This document shows, in pieces, positions 26,761 to 36,278 of a stretch of DNA of 64,000 nucleotides. The position numbers were made by a program, and so were the translations under genes. The stretch is from Silanimonas sp. (GTDB lineage Bacteria > Pseudomonadota > Gammaproteobacteria > Xanthomonadales > Xanthomonadaceae): positions 124,001 through 188,000 of the forward strand of contig NZ_JAPZSC010000001.1 of assembly GCF_027531545.1 (NCBI RefSeq). The letters run 5' to 3'. The notes under the pieces are model-generated. The model was not told the origin of the DNA. It searched no databases and worked only from the letters and a program-made list of their open reading frames with translations. Position 1 is the stretch's first letter, and each line of letters starts with the position of its first letter.

Positions 26761-27489
26761 TCACTGGTACGCGCTGTCCGGCAGCTCGGCGTTGTGGTGC
26801 ACGTTCTGCACGTCGTCGAGGTCTTCCAGCTTGTCGAGCAGCTTCACCACCTGCTGCGCCGTCTCGCCGTCGACGGCCACGTCGTTGTCGGCGCGCATCG
26901 TCACGTTGGCTTCGGCCGGCGCGAGGTTAGCTGCCTCCATCGCCTTCTTCACGGCCTCGAAGGCCTCGGGCGACGTGATCACTTCCACCGCGCCGTCGTC
27001 GTAGCTCTTGATGTCGTCGGCACCGGCTTCGATGGCCGCTTCGGTGATCTTTTCCTCGTCGGCACCGGCCGCGTAGGCCAGCACGCCAACCTTCTTGAAC
27101 ATGAAGGCGACCGAGCCCTCCGTGCCGAGGTTGCCGCCGTACTTCGAGAAGGCATGGCGCACGTCCGCGACGGTGCGCACGCGGTTGTCAGTGAGGCACT
27201 CGACGATCACCGCGATGCCGCCCGGGGCGTAGCCCTCGTAGCGCACTTCCTCGTAGCTCACGCCTTCCAGCTCGCCGGTGGCCTTCTTGATCGCGCGCTC
27301 GATGTTGTCCTTCGGCATCGAAGCGCCAAGCGCGCGGTCGACGGCGAGACGCAGGCGCGGGTTACCGGCGGGGTCGCCGCCGCCCATCCGCGCCGCGACG
27401 GAGATCTCGCGGACCAGCTTGGTGAAGACCGCGCCGCGCTTGGCGGCCTGCGCGTTCTTGCGGCCTTCGATGGCCATCAATCGACCCAT
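26761..27489 (-). CDS. YebC/PmpR-family regulatory protein
   Basis: 242 residues from the ATG at 27489 ([20 protein letters not shown]). Conserved segments are [40 protein letters not shown] and [20 protein letters not shown]. YebC proteins act in transcription control, and recent work assigns some of them a role in relieving ribosome stalling at proline stretches. Its place ahead of ruvC is the common one. The track start at 27657 would extend into the intergenic repeat and is rejected. Confidence 0.93.
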   Translation of the reverse strand: MGRLMAIEGRKNAQAAKRGAVFTKLVREISVAARMGGGDPAGNPRLRLAVDRALGASMPKDNIERAIKKATGELEGVSYEEVRYEGYAPGGIAVIVECLTDNRVRTVADVRHAFSKYGGNLGTEGSVAFMFKKVGVLAYAAGADEEKITEAAIEAGADDIKSYDDGAVEVITSPEAFEAVKKAMEAANLAPAEANVTMRADNDVAVDGETAQQVVKLLDKLEDLDDVQNVHHNAELPDSAYQ

Positions 27490-27604
27490 GGGGTGCCTCG
27501 GTGGTGTGTGCGATGGCGGGATTATCGCCGAGTGATGCGTCCACGGGCGGGGTGGCTTGTCGGCGAGGCTGTCCCGCCGTCGCGCCTGCCTCGCGTGAGC
27601 GCTG

Positions 27605-27880
27605 GGCCGCTCTCCGCGGACTCGGGGCTGTCCTGCCCCGAGCCGCGCGCTCGCCATCCCTGGCTCGCTTGTCGCTGGCCCATCGCCACGCGGGCGCGGC
27701 GGTGTTGCAGCGACGGCGCGAGGCCCGCGGATGCGGCGAGTTAAGGAGCCCCGGCGCGGGGCCCAGGCGCGAGCCCGAAGGGCGGCTCATGGATGAGCCG
27801 TCCGCTCGAGGGGCAGGACGCCCCCTTCGAGCGGACCGCCGGGCAGATTGCCGGGAAGGTGACGGGGCGGGCCAGCCGAA
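27605..27880. repeat. Intergenic hairpin-rich repeat, copy 1
   Basis: Stretches of this intergenic region recur in the same order and orientation at 54565-54925. Shared blocks are CGCGGACTCGGGGC...CGAGCCGCG with TCGCTTGTCGCTGGCCCA; AAGGAGCCCC with CCCGAAGGGCGGCTCA; and GAGCGG...CGGGG. Three hairpins are present: H1 27615-27647 (13 pairs with one bulged A, loop TGTCCT), H2 27783-27800 (CGGCTCAT-GG-ATGAGCCG) and H3 27801-27835 (TCCGCTCGA/TCGAGCGGA outside, GGGGC/GCCCC inside, loop AGGAC). It lies between the 5' end of yebC and the 3' end of the lipase gene. No credible gene is in it. Confidence 0.85.
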
Positions 27881-27910
27881 TCCGCGGGCCTCGCGCCGGA
27901 CGACTGCGAG

Positions 27911-28534
27911 CTACCCCGCGAACCGCCCCGTTCGCAGGAAGCTCGCCACCGCCTCCGCCGCGACCCGCGACACCAGCAAGCCCATGTGGCTGGCACGGAC
28001 CTCGAAGTGGTCCACGAGGCCCGGCAGCCGGGTTTCGTCGACGGCCACGGTGCCGTCGTGCGGGCCGTCGAAGGTGCCGAAGACGCGGCCCAAGCCCGCT
28101 TCCAGCGTGCCGGCAATCGCACCGACCTCGCGATGCTGCGGGGCGTGTTCGAGGCCCTTCAGCAGCACGCGGGCGCTGCGGCCCATGCCAAAGCCGAGAC
28201 CGCGGCCGTGCACGGCGCGCGCCGCACCGCTGCCCGTGAGCGGGCTGCCGAGGCAGACGATGCGCTGCACCGGCAGCTCCGGGTCCTGGGCCGCCAGCAA
28301 AGAGACCAGCCCGCCGAGGCTGTGACCCACGAGGTGGGCCGGGGCTTTGCGCTTGCGCGCATCGAGGCGCAGCTTGCCCGCGAGTTGCTGCGCCGCCGCT
28401 TCGGCTCCGCCGAACACGCTGGGGTAGCCGAAGGTCTCGGTTTCGAAGCCGGCGGCGCGGAGCCGGGCCGCGAGCGGCCACAGCACCGGGCGGTTGTTCC
28501 AGATGCCGTGCAGCAGGACGACGCGGTCGGCCAT
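27911..28534 (-). CDS. Alpha/beta-hydrolase, lipase-like
   Basis: 207 residues without a signal peptide, so probably cytoplasmic. The oxyanion region is VVLLHGIWNNRPVLWPLAAR. The nucleophile elbow is HLVGHSLGGLVSLLAA (Ser72). Later segments GPHDGTVAVDETRLPG and ASHMGLLVS supply the likely acid and histidine, as in small triacylglycerol-lipase-like proteins. It follows aspS by 19 bases on the same strand and may share its transcript. The substrate is unknown. Confidence 0.82.
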   Translation of the reverse strand: MADRVVLLHGIWNNRPVLWPLAARLRAAGFETETFGYPSVFGGAEAAAQQLAGKLRLDARKRKAPAHLVGHSLGGLVSLLAAQDPELPVQRIVCLGSPLTGSGAARAVHGRGLGFGMGRSARVLLKGLEHAPQHREVGAIAGTLEAGLGRVFGTFDGPHDGTVAVDETRLPGLVDHFEVRASHMGLLVSRVAAEAVASFLRTGRFAG

Positions 28535-28553
28535 CGCCCTGCCCTGCGTCGCC

Positions 28554-30320
28554 TCAGGCCTTCGGGGTAGCCGGACGCACCTGCACGTGCAGCTCGGCCA
28601 ACTGCTTGTCGTCGATGGGCGACGGGGCGTTGGTCAGCAGGCACTGCGCGCTGGCGGTCTTCGGGAAGGCGATGACGTCGCGGATCGAGTCGCTGCCGGC
28701 CATCAGGGCCGAGATGCGGTCGATGCCGAAGGCGATGCCGCCGTGCGGCGGGGCGCCGTAGCGCAGCGCTTCGAGCAGGAAGCCGAACTTCGCTTCCGCC
28801 TCTTCGGCGCCGATGCCGAGCAGTTCGAACACCTTGGCCTGCATGGCGCTGTTGTGGATGCGCACCGAGCCGCCGCCGATCTCGTTGCCGTTGAGCACCA
28901 TGTCGTAACCGCGCGACACGGCGATGCGGGCGTTGGCCGCGAGGTCGGCGATGTCGTCGATCTTCGGCGCGGTGAACGGGTGGTGCAGAGCGACGTAGCG
29001 CTGCGCCTCGTCGTCCCACTCGAACATCGGGAAGTCGGTGACCCACAGCGGGGCCCAGACGTTCGCGACCTGGCCGAGGTCCTTGGCGGCCTTCAGGCGC
29101 AGGGCGCCCATGAAGTCGCACACGGTCTTGTACGTGCCGGCGCCGAAGAACAGCAGGTCGCCGTCGACGGCCTGCGCGGCGTCGAGCACCGCATTCAACG
29201 TGGCGTCGTCGAGGAACTTGGCGATCGGCGAGTTGATGCCCTCGCGGCCCTTCGAGCGCGCCTCGACCTTCATCCAGGCGAGGCCCTTGGCACCGTACTT
29301 GGCGCAGTAAACGCCGTAGTCGTCGATCTGCTTGCGCGAGAGCGACGCACCGCCCGGCACGCGCAGCGCGACGACGCGGCCCTCGGCGTGGTTCGCCCAA
29401 TCGGTGAAGACCTTGAACTCGCAGCCCTTCACCAGCTCGGCGATGTCGCTGAATTCCCACGAAATCCGCAGGTCCGGCTTGTCCGAGCCGTAGAGGCGCA
29501 TGGCCTCGGCATAGGTCATGCGCGGGAAGGGGCTCGCCAGCTCGATGTCGCCGACTTCCTTCAGCACCTGGCGGATCATCCCTTCCACGAAATCCTGGAT
29601 GTCGGCTTCAGTGATGAAGGCGAACTCCATGTCGAGCTGGGTGAATTCCGGCTGGCGGTCGGCGCGGAGGTCCTCGTCGCGGAAGCAGCGCGCGATCTGA
29701 TAGTAGCGATCGAAGCCCGCCATCATCAGCAGCTGCTTGAACAGCTGCGGCGACTGCGGCAGGGCGAAGAATTCGCCCGGATGCACGCGGCTCGGCACGA
29801 GGTAGTCGCGCGCGCCTTCCGGCGTGGCCTTGGTGAGGATCGGGGTCTCGATGTCTTGGAAGCCCTTCGCATCGAGGTAGCGACGCAGGGCCTGCACCAG
29901 CGCCACGCGGGTGCGCATCGTGCGCTGCATCGCCGGGCGACGCAGGTCGAGGTAGCGGTACTTCAACCGCACGTCTTCGCCGGGCGTCTCGTGCAGGTAG
30001 AAGGGCAGCGTCTCGGCCTTGTTGAGGATCTCGATGCGCTCGGCCACCACTTCGATGCGGCCGGTCTTCAGCTTGTCGTTGACGCTGTGGCGGGCGCGCA
30101 CGACGCCCGTCACCTTGAGGCAATCCTCGTAGCCCACCTGGGCAGCCATCGCGTAAGCGGCGTTGTCCGGCTCGGCCACCACCTGCACGATGCCCTCGTG
30201 GTCGCGCAGGTCGATGAAGCAGACGCCGCCGAGGTTGCGGGCGACATCGGCCCAGCCGCAAAGGGTGACGGTCTGGCCGATCAGCGCTTCGCCGAGCTGG
30301 CCGCAGTAGTGGCTACGCAT
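28554..30320 (-). CDS. aspS: Aspartate-tRNA ligase
   Basis: Class II aminoacyl-tRNA synthetase, 588 residues, the bacterial-type length. The N-terminal OB anticodon-binding domain reads [19 protein letters not shown]. Motif 2 is near [20 protein letters not shown]. The bacterial GAD insertion contains [20 protein letters not shown]. Motif 3 is [15 protein letters not shown]. The start at 30320 ([16 protein letters not shown]) discards an 80-residue low-quality extension. Asp versus Asp/Asn specificity cannot be decided by eye. Confidence 0.96.
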   Translation of the reverse strand: MRSHYCGQLGEALIGQTVTLCGWADVARNLGGVCFIDLRDHEGIVQVVAEPDNAAYAMAAQVGYEDCLKVTGVVRARHSVNDKLKTGRIEVVAERIEILNKAETLPFYLHETPGEDVRLKYRYLDLRRPAMQRTMRTRVALVQALRRYLDAKGFQDIETPILTKATPEGARDYLVPSRVHPGEFFALPQSPQLFKQLLMMAGFDRYYQIARCFRDEDLRADRQPEFTQLDMEFAFITEADIQDFVEGMIRQVLKEVGDIELASPFPRMTYAEAMRLYGSDKPDLRISWEFSDIAELVKGCEFKVFTDWANHAEGRVVALRVPGGASLSRKQIDDYGVYCAKYGAKGLAWMKVEARSKGREGINSPIAKFLDDATLNAVLDAAQAVDGDLLFFGAGTYKTVCDFMGALRLKAAKDLGQVANVWAPLWVTDFPMFEWDDEAQRYVALHHPFTAPKIDDIADLAANARIAVSRGYDMVLNGNEIGGGSVRIHNSAMQAKVFELLGIGAEEAEAKFGFLLEALRYGAPPHGGIAFGIDRISALMAGSDSIRDVIAFPKTASAQCLLTNAPSPIDDKQLAELHVQVRPATPKA

Positions 30321-30388
30321 GGGAACTCCACAGGAATCTTGGGGCCGCCGCGGTGCCGCGGTGGCAAGCCGGCCATTGTACCGGGGCT

Positions 30389-30943
30389 TTAGCGGGCGGC
30401 GGCCGTGGCCGGCGTTTCCGAGCCCCAGGGGGCCGGCGGGGCCGGCACGGGGCGGGACAGGTCGAACTCGACGCGGAAGCGGCGGGCCGGGTTGTTGCCG
30501 GCGGCCGGGCGCGAGAGCCCATAGGCGAACTCGCGGCCCGCGCGGTATTCGAGGGTCCACGTGTTCGTGGTCGAGACCGCACGACCCTCGCGGATGAACA
30601 GGGCGATGGACTCGGCATCGACCGGGAAGTCCTGGCGGGTGGCGCTGCCCGGGGCCGCGGTGTCACCGCCGTACATGGTCAGCACGTCGGACGAGCCGTC
30701 GTCGTGCCGGTGGTCGTGCTTCAGGCGCAGGCCCGAGGCAGTGCGGGTGACGACCCAGGTGCGCGAGCGGTCGGCGCCGACGTGGAACGGAATGCGGATC
30801 TCGTCGTCCTTGCATTCGCGCACGTGCATCACCAGGCGCTGGGCGCCCATGGCGGCATCGGCCGGGTCGTTGGTGGTCATGCGGCCTTCGAAGGCCTGGC
30901 CGCACAGGGCCAGCAGGCCCGTGAAGAAGGCGGACGCCGTCAT
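30389..30943 (-). CDS. Conserved hypothetical exported protein
   Basis: 184 residues from the ATG at 30943, which overlaps the preceding FmdB-type gene as ATGA. The N-terminus ([19 protein letters not shown]) is a short hydrophobic leader. The rest looks beta-rich, with [40 protein letters not shown] and [19 protein letters not shown]. No family recognised. It lies between the FmdB gene and aspS, so it is probably part of that transcript. A stress or envelope role would be a guess. Confidence 0.7.
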   Translation of the reverse strand: MTASAFFTGLLALCGQAFEGRMTTNDPADAAMGAQRLVMHVRECKDDEIRIPFHVGADRSRTWVVTRTASGLRLKHDHRHDDGSSDVLTMYGGDTAAPGSATRQDFPVDAESIALFIREGRAVSTTNTWTLEYRAGREFAYGLSRPAAGNNPARRFRVEFDLSRPVPAPPAPWGSETPATAAAR

Positions 30944-31224
30944 TCGCCGCTCGCCTTCGCCGGCGCGGGGCTCGGGCTCGGCGTCGTCGAGGCGCCACCG
31001 CCGGAACCGCTGTCGGCGAGGTTGCGCTTCTTGTCGCCGTCCTTCTTGAAGTCGGTCTCGTACCAGCCGCCGCCGGCCAGCCGGAACTGCGGCGCCGTCA
31101 GCTGGCGGCCGATCGTTCCTTCCGCGCCGCAGGCGGGGCAGGTGGTCGGATCGGCGTCGGAAAGCCTCTGCAGGCGTTCGAAATCGTGGCCGCAGGCCGA
31201 GCAGGCGAAGGCGTAGATGGGCAT
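30940..31224 (-). CDS. FmdB-family zinc-ribbon protein
   Basis: 94 residues. The N-terminal zinc ribbon has two CxxC knuckles (MPIYAFACSACGHDFERLQ and TTCPACGAEGTIGRQL). A WYETDFKKDGDKK segment and a Ser/Pro/Ala-rich tail follow, as in xanthomonad FmdB proteins. The family is named after an amide-hydrolase operon gene, but its role is not settled; regulatory nucleic-acid binding is assumed. It is upstream of and coupled to the hypothetical exported protein and aspS. Confidence 0.85.
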   Translation of the reverse strand: MPIYAFACSACGHDFERLQRLSDADPTTCPACGAEGTIGRQLTAPQFRLAGGGWYETDFKKDGDKKRNLADSGSGGGASTTPSPSPAPAKASGE

Positions 31225-31304
31225 GGCGGGCGGGTTCCGTGGCAGTTCGCTGCGGGCAGCGATTGGGTTGGCGGGGCCGGAATTCAAGTCGGGCCGGGGC
31301 GGGT

Positions 31305-33227
31305 TCAGCCCGCCTCGATCCTCTCGGCGAGCTCCAGCCACTCCAGCTCGAGGGTCTCGCGCTCGGTTTGCAGGGCACTGCGCCGCTGGCCCAGCGCGGC
31401 CAGCGCGTGCGCCGCCTGCGCGCCGCCCTTCGACGACGCGGCCGCAAGCTCCGCGTCGAGCACCTCGGCTTCGGCCGCCAGCGAGGCCAGCTTGGCTTCG
31501 ACGGCGGCGTGGCGCTTCTTCGTGGCGCCATCGACCGGCTTGCCCGGCTTCGCCGCGGGCTTCGCGGCGGCGACCGGCTCAGCCTTCGCGGCGGGCTTGG
31601 CTTCGACCGTGCGGGCCTTGGCATTGGCGTTGTTGCCGCGCTGCTTGAGCCAGGTGGCGTAGGCGTCGAGGTCCTCGTCGTAGGGCTCGACGATGCCGTC
31701 GGCCACGCGCACGTAGCGGTCGCAGACGAGGCCGATGAGATGCCGGTCGTGCGAGACCATCACGATGGCGCCGTCGAAGTCGGCCAGCGCCTCGGCCAGC
31801 GCTTCGCGCATCTCGAGGTCGAGGTGGTTGGTCGGTTCGTCGAGCAGCAGCACGTTCGGCTTGCGCCACGCGATCATCGCCAGCGCGAGCCGCGCGCGCT
31901 CGCCGCCGGAGAAGCCGTCGATCACCTCGAAGGCGCGATCGCCGGGGAAGTTCCACTTGCCGAGGAAATCGCGGAAATCCTGCGTCGCGGTGTTCGGCGC
32001 GATCATCCGCAGGTGGTCGATCGGCGTCTGGCCCTCGTGCAGCGATTCGACCGTGTGCTGGGCGAAGTAGCCGATGACGAGGTCCGGGTGGCCGGTGCGC
32101 TCGCCCGACAGCAGCGGCAGTTCGCCCACCAGCGTCTTCACCAGCGTGGATTTACCCGCGCCGTTCGGGCCGAGCAGGCCGAGGCGGTCGCCGGCTTCGA
32201 TCGACAGGCCGACATTGCCGAGGATCTTGGTGACGCCGCCTTCGCCCTTCTCGTTCGCCGTGTAGCCGCAGTCGGCGTCGCGGATCTGGATGAGCGTGGT
32301 GGGCTGCTTCAGCGGCACCGGGAAATCGATGCGCACCTCGCGCTCGGCGCGCACCGCTTCGGTGCCCGCCAGCTTCTCGAGGCGCTTCATGCGGCTCTGC
32401 GCCTGCTTGGCCTTGCTGGCCTTGGCCTTGAAGCGGTCGATGAAGGCCTGCAGGTGCGCGCGCTCGACCTGCTCCTTCTCGTGCGCGATCTGCTGCAGGC
32501 GCAGGTGCTCGGCGCGCTGGCGCTCGAAGGCGGTGTAGCCGCCGACGTAGGTCTTGGCCTTGCCCTCGTGGAGGTGCAGCGTGTGCGTGCACAGGCCGTC
32601 GAGGAACTCGCGGTCATGCGAGATCACCAGCAGGGTGCCGGGGTAGCTGCGCAGCCACTCTTCGAGCCAGAGCACGGCGTCGAGGTCAAGGTGGTTGGTG
32701 GGTTCGTCGAGCAGCAGCAGGTCGGAAGGCGTCATCAGCGCCCGCGCGACGTTCAGGCGCACGCGCCAGCCGCCGGAGAACTCGCCCACCGGCGTGTCGT
32801 GCGTGTGCGACGGGAAGCCGAGGCCGTGCAGCAGCTTGGCGGCGCGCGAGGGCGCGTCGTAGCCGTTGAGCTCGGCCAGCAGGGTGTGCGCCTCGGCCAC
32901 CTTCTCGTAGTCCTCGGCCGCCATCGCCTCGGCTTCCATCCGGATGGCCGCATGGACAGCGACGTCGCCGGAGAGCACGAAGTCCAGCGCCGGGTCCGGC
33001 AGGGCCGGGGTCTCCTGCGCCACCGAGGCCATGCGCAGCTTGTTGGGCCGGTCGATGTCGCCCTTGTCGGGCTCGATCTCGCCCCGCACCGCGGCGAACA
33101 GGCTGGACTTGCCGCAACCGTTGCGACCGATCACGCCCACCCGCCAGCCGGCGTGCAGGGTCAGGTCGACGTCGGAGAAAAGGAGGCGCGGCCCGCGACG
33201 CAGGGCCAGGTTCTTGAAGGCGAGCAT
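31305..33227 (-). CDS. ABC-F ATPase, YheS-like
   Basis: 640 residues with two ATP-binding cassettes and no membrane segments. Walker A motifs are GVIGRNGCGKSSLF and GLLGPNGAGKSTLV. Signatures are FSGGWRVRLN and FSGGERARLA, each followed by LLDEPTNHLDL. Between the cassettes lies the basic helical linker (FIDRFKAKASKAKQAQSRMK) that reaches the ribosomal P/E site in ABC-F translation factors. The Ala/Lys-rich C-terminus ends in a coiled coil. YheS-type proteins help ribosomes through difficult peptides; this one is assigned by overall layout. Confidence 0.92.
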   Translation of the reverse strand: MLAFKNLALRRGPRLLFSDVDLTLHAGWRVGVIGRNGCGKSSLFAAVRGEIEPDKGDIDRPNKLRMASVAQETPALPDPALDFVLSGDVAVHAAIRMEAEAMAAEDYEKVAEAHTLLAELNGYDAPSRAAKLLHGLGFPSHTHDTPVGEFSGGWRVRLNVARALMTPSDLLLLDEPTNHLDLDAVLWLEEWLRSYPGTLLVISHDREFLDGLCTHTLHLHEGKAKTYVGGYTAFERQRAEHLRLQQIAHEKEQVERAHLQAFIDRFKAKASKAKQAQSRMKRLEKLAGTEAVRAEREVRIDFPVPLKQPTTLIQIRDADCGYTANEKGEGGVTKILGNVGLSIEAGDRLGLLGPNGAGKSTLVKTLVGELPLLSGERTGHPDLVIGYFAQHTVESLHEGQTPIDHLRMIAPNTATQDFRDFLGKWNFPGDRAFEVIDGFSGGERARLALAMIAWRKPNVLLLDEPTNHLDLEMREALAEALADFDGAIVMVSHDRHLIGLVCDRYVRVADGIVEPYDEDLDAYATWLKQRGNNANAKARTVEAKPAAKAEPVAAAKPAAKPGKPVDGATKKRHAAVEAKLASLAAEAEVLDAELAAASSKGGAQAAHALAALGQRRSALQTERETLELEWLELAERIEAG

Positions 33228-33263
33228 GGCGCGGAGTCTACCGGAGCCCGCCTGAGCGGCGGC

Positions 33264-34346
33264 TCAGCGCCGGCCGTACTTGTCCTTCAGCCGGGCGTGG
33301 AAGCCCTTGTGGGCCTGTTTGGTCTCGGCCCGGCGTGCGGCCAGCGTGGTCGCCGCGGCGTCGCGCTCATCGCGCAGCTTCACGTAGTGCGCCCAGCGCG
33401 CCTCGTCGAGCTCGTCGGCCTCGAGCGCCGCCTGCACGGCGCATCCGGGTTCGTTGAGGTGGGCGCAGTCGCGGAAGCGGCACTGGGTGGCCAAGGCCTC
33501 GATGTCCTCGAACACCTTGTCGGCCAGGTCCTCCTCGCCGACCAGCTTCAGCTCGCGCATGCCGGGCGTGTCGATCAGGCAGCCGCCCTGCGGCAGGGGA
33601 ATCAGCACGCGCGAGGTCGTGGTGTGGCGGCCGCGCGAATCGGTCTCGCGCACTTCGGCCGTCTTCATCTTCTCGCGGCCGAGCAGCGTGTTCGTCAGCG
33701 TGGACTTGCCGGCGCCGGAGCTGCCCACCAGGACGCAGCTGAGGCCCGCGCCGAGGTAGGGCTGCAGGACGGCCGCGCTGGCCGCGTCCTTGCCGTTGAC
33801 GATGTGCAGCGGGAAACCGGCGTCGACCAGCGGCTGCAGCAGTTCGGCGGCGTCGCCGGCGAGCTCGCCCGCGAGGTCGGCCTTCGACAGCACCAGCACC
33901 GGCTGCGCACCGCTGGCCTGCACCAGCAGCAGGTAACGCTCGATGCGGCGCGGGTTGAAGTCACCGTCGAGGCCGGTGACCACCAGCACGTGGTCGATGT
34001 TCGCGGCGATCGGCTGCTGCTGGTAGTGCTCGCCGGCGGCGGCGCGGCGCAGCAGGGCGTGGCGTGGCAGCAGGTCGGTGATGGCCTCGCCCTTGGCGTC
34101 CAGCAGCACCCAGTCGCCGACCACGGCGCGGTCCTCGGCGCGGAAGCGCGGGCGCGTCCACGCTGCCGGCGGCTGCACGCGGCGGGCTTCGTCGAGGGTG
34201 GTCGCGACCACGTAGGCGTTCCGGTGCTGGCCGACCACGCGGGCCAGCGCGGCGCGCGGCCGCCCGGTCAGGGCGAGGGCGGCAGGCGCGTCGTCGCGCC
34301 AGCCCATCGGCCGCACGGCGGCGAAATCGTCGGGGGTCCACGTCAT
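33264..34346 (-). CDS. rsgA: Ribosome small subunit-dependent GTPase RsgA
   Basis: Late 30S maturation GTPase, 360 residues. An N-terminal OB fold (ARVVGQHRNAYVVATTLDEA) precedes a circularly permuted GTPase domain in which G4 (VLSKADLAGEL) comes before G1 (VLVGSSGAGKSTLTNTLLG) and G3 (LIDTPGMREL). The zinc site is CRFRDCAHLNEPGC. The start at 34346 (MTWTPDDFAAV) replaces the track start at 34499, which would overlap the divergent membrane gene. Confidence 0.95.
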   Translation of the reverse strand: MTWTPDDFAAVRPMGWRDDAPAALALTGRPRAALARVVGQHRNAYVVATTLDEARRVQPPAAWTRPRFRAEDRAVVGDWVLLDAKGEAITDLLPRHALLRRAAAGEHYQQQPIAANIDHVLVVTGLDGDFNPRRIERYLLLVQASGAQPVLVLSKADLAGELAGDAAELLQPLVDAGFPLHIVNGKDAASAAVLQPYLGAGLSCVLVGSSGAGKSTLTNTLLGREKMKTAEVRETDSRGRHTTTSRVLIPLPQGGCLIDTPGMRELKLVGEEDLADKVFEDIEALATQCRFRDCAHLNEPGCAVQAALEADELDEARWAHYVKLRDERDAAATTLAARRAETKQAHKGFHARLKDKYGRR

Positions 34347-34383
34347 CGCGCGAAGTGTACGCGTGCGCTGCGACCCTCGCGCC

Positions 34384-34800
34384 ATGAACGCTTTCCGCAT
34401 CGCTGTGCTCGCCCTCGCCGGCCTCGGCTTCCTTGGCTTTGGCCTGTGGTTCCTCGCCGACCCCATCGGCCCGCTCGCCGCCATCGGCATCACCGCCACC
34501 GGCGCGCCGGCGGCGACCGAGTTCCGCGCCTTCTACGGCGGGCTGGAGGTGGGCCTCGGCGCCCTGATGCTGGTGGCCGCGACCAAGCCCGAGTGGCGCA
34601 TCGCGGGCCTGTGGCTGGTGATCGCCACCAATGGCGGCATCGCGGCCGGGCGCCTACTCGGCGTGGCCATCGACGGAGTCTGGGTGCCCTTCTTCACCTA
34701 CGCGCTGGTGTGGGAAGCGGGATTCGCCGCGCTGGCGGCCTTTGGAGCATCAGGGCGGCGGGAAGAGCCCCTGAGCATTCGTGGACAAGCCGCATCTTGA
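34384..34800 (+). CDS. Small membrane protein, DUF4345-like
   Basis: 138 residues with four hydrophobic segments. The segment EFRAFYGGLEVGLGALMLVA matches the FYGGLE signature of DUF4345 membrane proteins. It is divergent from rsgA with 37 bases between starts. It ends 2 bases before the stop of the low-GC gene on the other strand, which marks the border of that cassette. No function is known. Confidence 0.75.
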   Translation: MNAFRIAVLALAGLGFLGFGLWFLADPIGPLAAIGITATGAPAATEFRAFYGGLEVGLGALMLVAATKPEWRIAGLWLVIATNGGIAAGRLLGVAIDGVWVPFFTYALVWEAGFAALAAFGASGRREEPLSIRGQAAS

Positions 34801-34802
34801 TT

Positions 34803-35702
34803 TTAGGTCGGCGGCGCGCCGCGAAGGCGCACAATCGTTAACTCAGAGTACAAGGCTACGGCTGTGCCAAAGCGCGCATCGTCCAAAGCACTGCGCATCG
34901 CCTCGCCTAGCGACTGGTTAACTGGACACCCATATTGGACGCAGAACTCAAGAACTGGGAAGGACCGAGCAGCACAGCCGCCGGCGAGATCACATTCAAC
35001 CAGCCTCCCGGCAAGCAGCGCCATTTCATTGAATGTTCGATCATCAAGCCTCTGAGCCAGCCTTATCGCCCTGACGCTATCGGGATAAGCATCCCAGTAG
35101 ACGAGCGCAGCGTCCAATATCTCTGCGCTTGTGGTGCCTTGCTGAAGTCTAGCGAGCGCCTCAAGGGCGGGAAGAGAATCCACCGGCAACCTTCGCGTAC
35201 CGTCGGAATCCTCGACCACGAAGTTGGTGGCAGCGGCCATAAGCGGCGAAAAATGACCCGTCGGACTCTGAACATTGCCCTGCGGATCGAACAGCGGCGC
35301 ACACGCGGGCTGCAGGGCATTCGCCGCTTCCAGTGTCGCTCCCACGCCAGCTTCGAGGCGCACGTTGGTTGCCAACAGCGAACGTGAGCGCCGACAGGCC
35401 TGCGTCAGACGCCCGAAATAGTGAGAGTACTCGATCGAATCCACGCCATAGATTCGTGCAAGATCATTTAGGGCAGCTACGAAGTTTGGCGACTGTTTGA
35501 TTGCAGCAAGGGCCGTGCCTTCGACGGGAGCGTGGGCGCGCGCGGAATCGTCGGCGCGGGGCGCAATTGGGGGCGACTCAACAATAGGAAAGTCGGCAAG
35601 GGCTTCGGCCATGCCCAAATCGCTTTCGCGAGCCGCGAAGAGTGCGACCCCAGCGACAGCCATTAACGTAATGACCAATAGCGTTCGCCGCTTCAGGGAC
35701 AT
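34803..35702 (-). CDS. Unknown exported protein of the low-GC cassette (gene B)
   Basis: 299 residues. The N-terminus (MSLKRRTLLVITLMAVAGVALFAA) is a signal peptide or membrane anchor. The rest looks helical, with paired cysteines near the end (VECDLAGGCAARSFPVLEFC followed by VQYGC). Similar cysteine spacings occur in other unnamed xanthomonad proteins, but I cannot name a family. Its ATG overlaps the end of the upstream gene by 10 bases, so its translation may depend on that gene. Base composition is visibly less GC-rich than either neighbour, suggesting transfer. Confidence 0.7.
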   Translation of the reverse strand: MSLKRRTLLVITLMAVAGVALFAARESDLGMAEALADFPIVESPPIAPRADDSARAHAPVEGTALAAIKQSPNFVAALNDLARIYGVDSIEYSHYFGRLTQACRRSRSLLATNVRLEAGVGATLEAANALQPACAPLFDPQGNVQSPTGHFSPLMAAATNFVVEDSDGTRRLPVDSLPALEALARLQQGTTSAEILDAALVYWDAYPDSVRAIRLAQRLDDRTFNEMALLAGRLVECDLAGGCAARSFPVLEFCVQYGCPVNQSLGEAMRSALDDARFGTAVALYSELTIVRLRGAPPT

Positions 35703-36211
35703 TTCAACGATCCCGCAACTGGAATCTGTTCGATGGAATCGGCTGTTGCGCTAGGCAGGCCGCCGACCGCAATCCATCGCTCCGTTCCACCATCATCATA
35801 GGTGACGAGCACCTCATCCCCTGGGGCCAAACCTTCGCCGCCAAGCAGTCGAAGGGCGGCATACGGAGCAACGTCCTGATGCGCATGCGCGTGACGAGAG
35901 CCGACATCGGCTTGGCATGTGGCAGATGTCGAGTTGTTCGGGTTGTTCGGCACAACAACCAGAATCTGCTCAACGAACCAACCTCCGACATTATCGATGA
36001 ACCAGTCCCTGATGCTTCCCAGTTCCGTGCTGCCAGTGTCAAAACAACTGACTCCATCCGGCTCCCAGGCGGAAGTAATCAATCGACGTTCACCACCTGT
36101 CGTCTGGTAATAGTCGAAGAGCGCATAATTCTGGATACATGTTCTCCCTCCAGAACTAAAGGCCTGGGCAAGACCTAAACTCGGAGCCAGCGTCCCGACG
36201 ACTATAATCAA
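35693..36211 (-). CDS. Unknown exported protein of the low-GC cassette (gene A), 5' end apparently out of frame
   Basis: The visible frame is 172 residues from a TTG: hydrophobic core IIVVGTLAPSLGLAQA, then SGGRTCIQNYALFDYYQTTG and a C-terminal part with EVLVTYDDGGTERWIAVGG and SLKCP. It has several cysteines and probably folds outside the cytoplasm. The TTG has no ribosome-binding site. The good start is an ATG at 36281 with AAGGAG 8 bases upstream, but a C15 run (G15 on the given strand) puts it out of frame. With one C fewer it would give a 195-residue protein with a complete signal peptide. So the gene is either phase-off, or the homopolymer length is wrong. Confidence 0.65.
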   Translation of the reverse strand: MIIVVGTLAPSLGLAQAFSSGGRTCIQNYALFDYYQTTGGERRLITSAWEPDGVSCFDTGSTELGSIRDWFIDNVGGWFVEQILVVVPNNPNNSTSATCQADVGSRHAHAHQDVAPYAALRLLGGEGLAPGDEVLVTYDDGGTERWIAVGGLPSATADSIEQIPVAGSLKCP

Positions 36212-36246
36212 CAGTCGAAACGTTGAGCACAGAGGGGAGGGGCGCT

Positions 36247-36261
36247 GGGGGGGGGGGGGGG
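36247..36261. repeat. G15 homopolymer tract (C15 in the sense of gene A)
   Basis: Fifteen consecutive G on the given strand. On the reverse strand it lies 17 bases after the ATG at 36281 and codes for prolines. The tract length decides whether that ATG reads into gene A. At 15 the reading stops at a TAG at 36156-36158, after 41 residues. Runs this long are unstable in replication and also error-prone in sequencing. Confidence 0.95.
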
Positions 36262-36278
36262 AGTGCGCCGATCAAATT

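Noticed and set aside
27541-27904. Short ORFs inside the intergenic repeats (such as the extension of yebC and the 142-residue reverse ORF)
   Set aside because: The two repeat copies share hairpins rather than a conserved reading frame, and one copy carries an insertion of about 90 bases. Coding is not supported.
34807-34822. GCGGCGCGCCGC palindrome near the end of gene B as a terminator
   Set aside because: It lies within the coding sequence, and a self-complementary run with no loop is expected in GC-rich DNA.
31239-34841. 1200-residue forward ORF antisense to the ABC-F and rsgA genes
   Set aside because: It is a stop-free shadow produced by high GC. The translation is arginine/glycine/histidine-rich with no domains, while the opposite strand encodes two complete conserved proteins.
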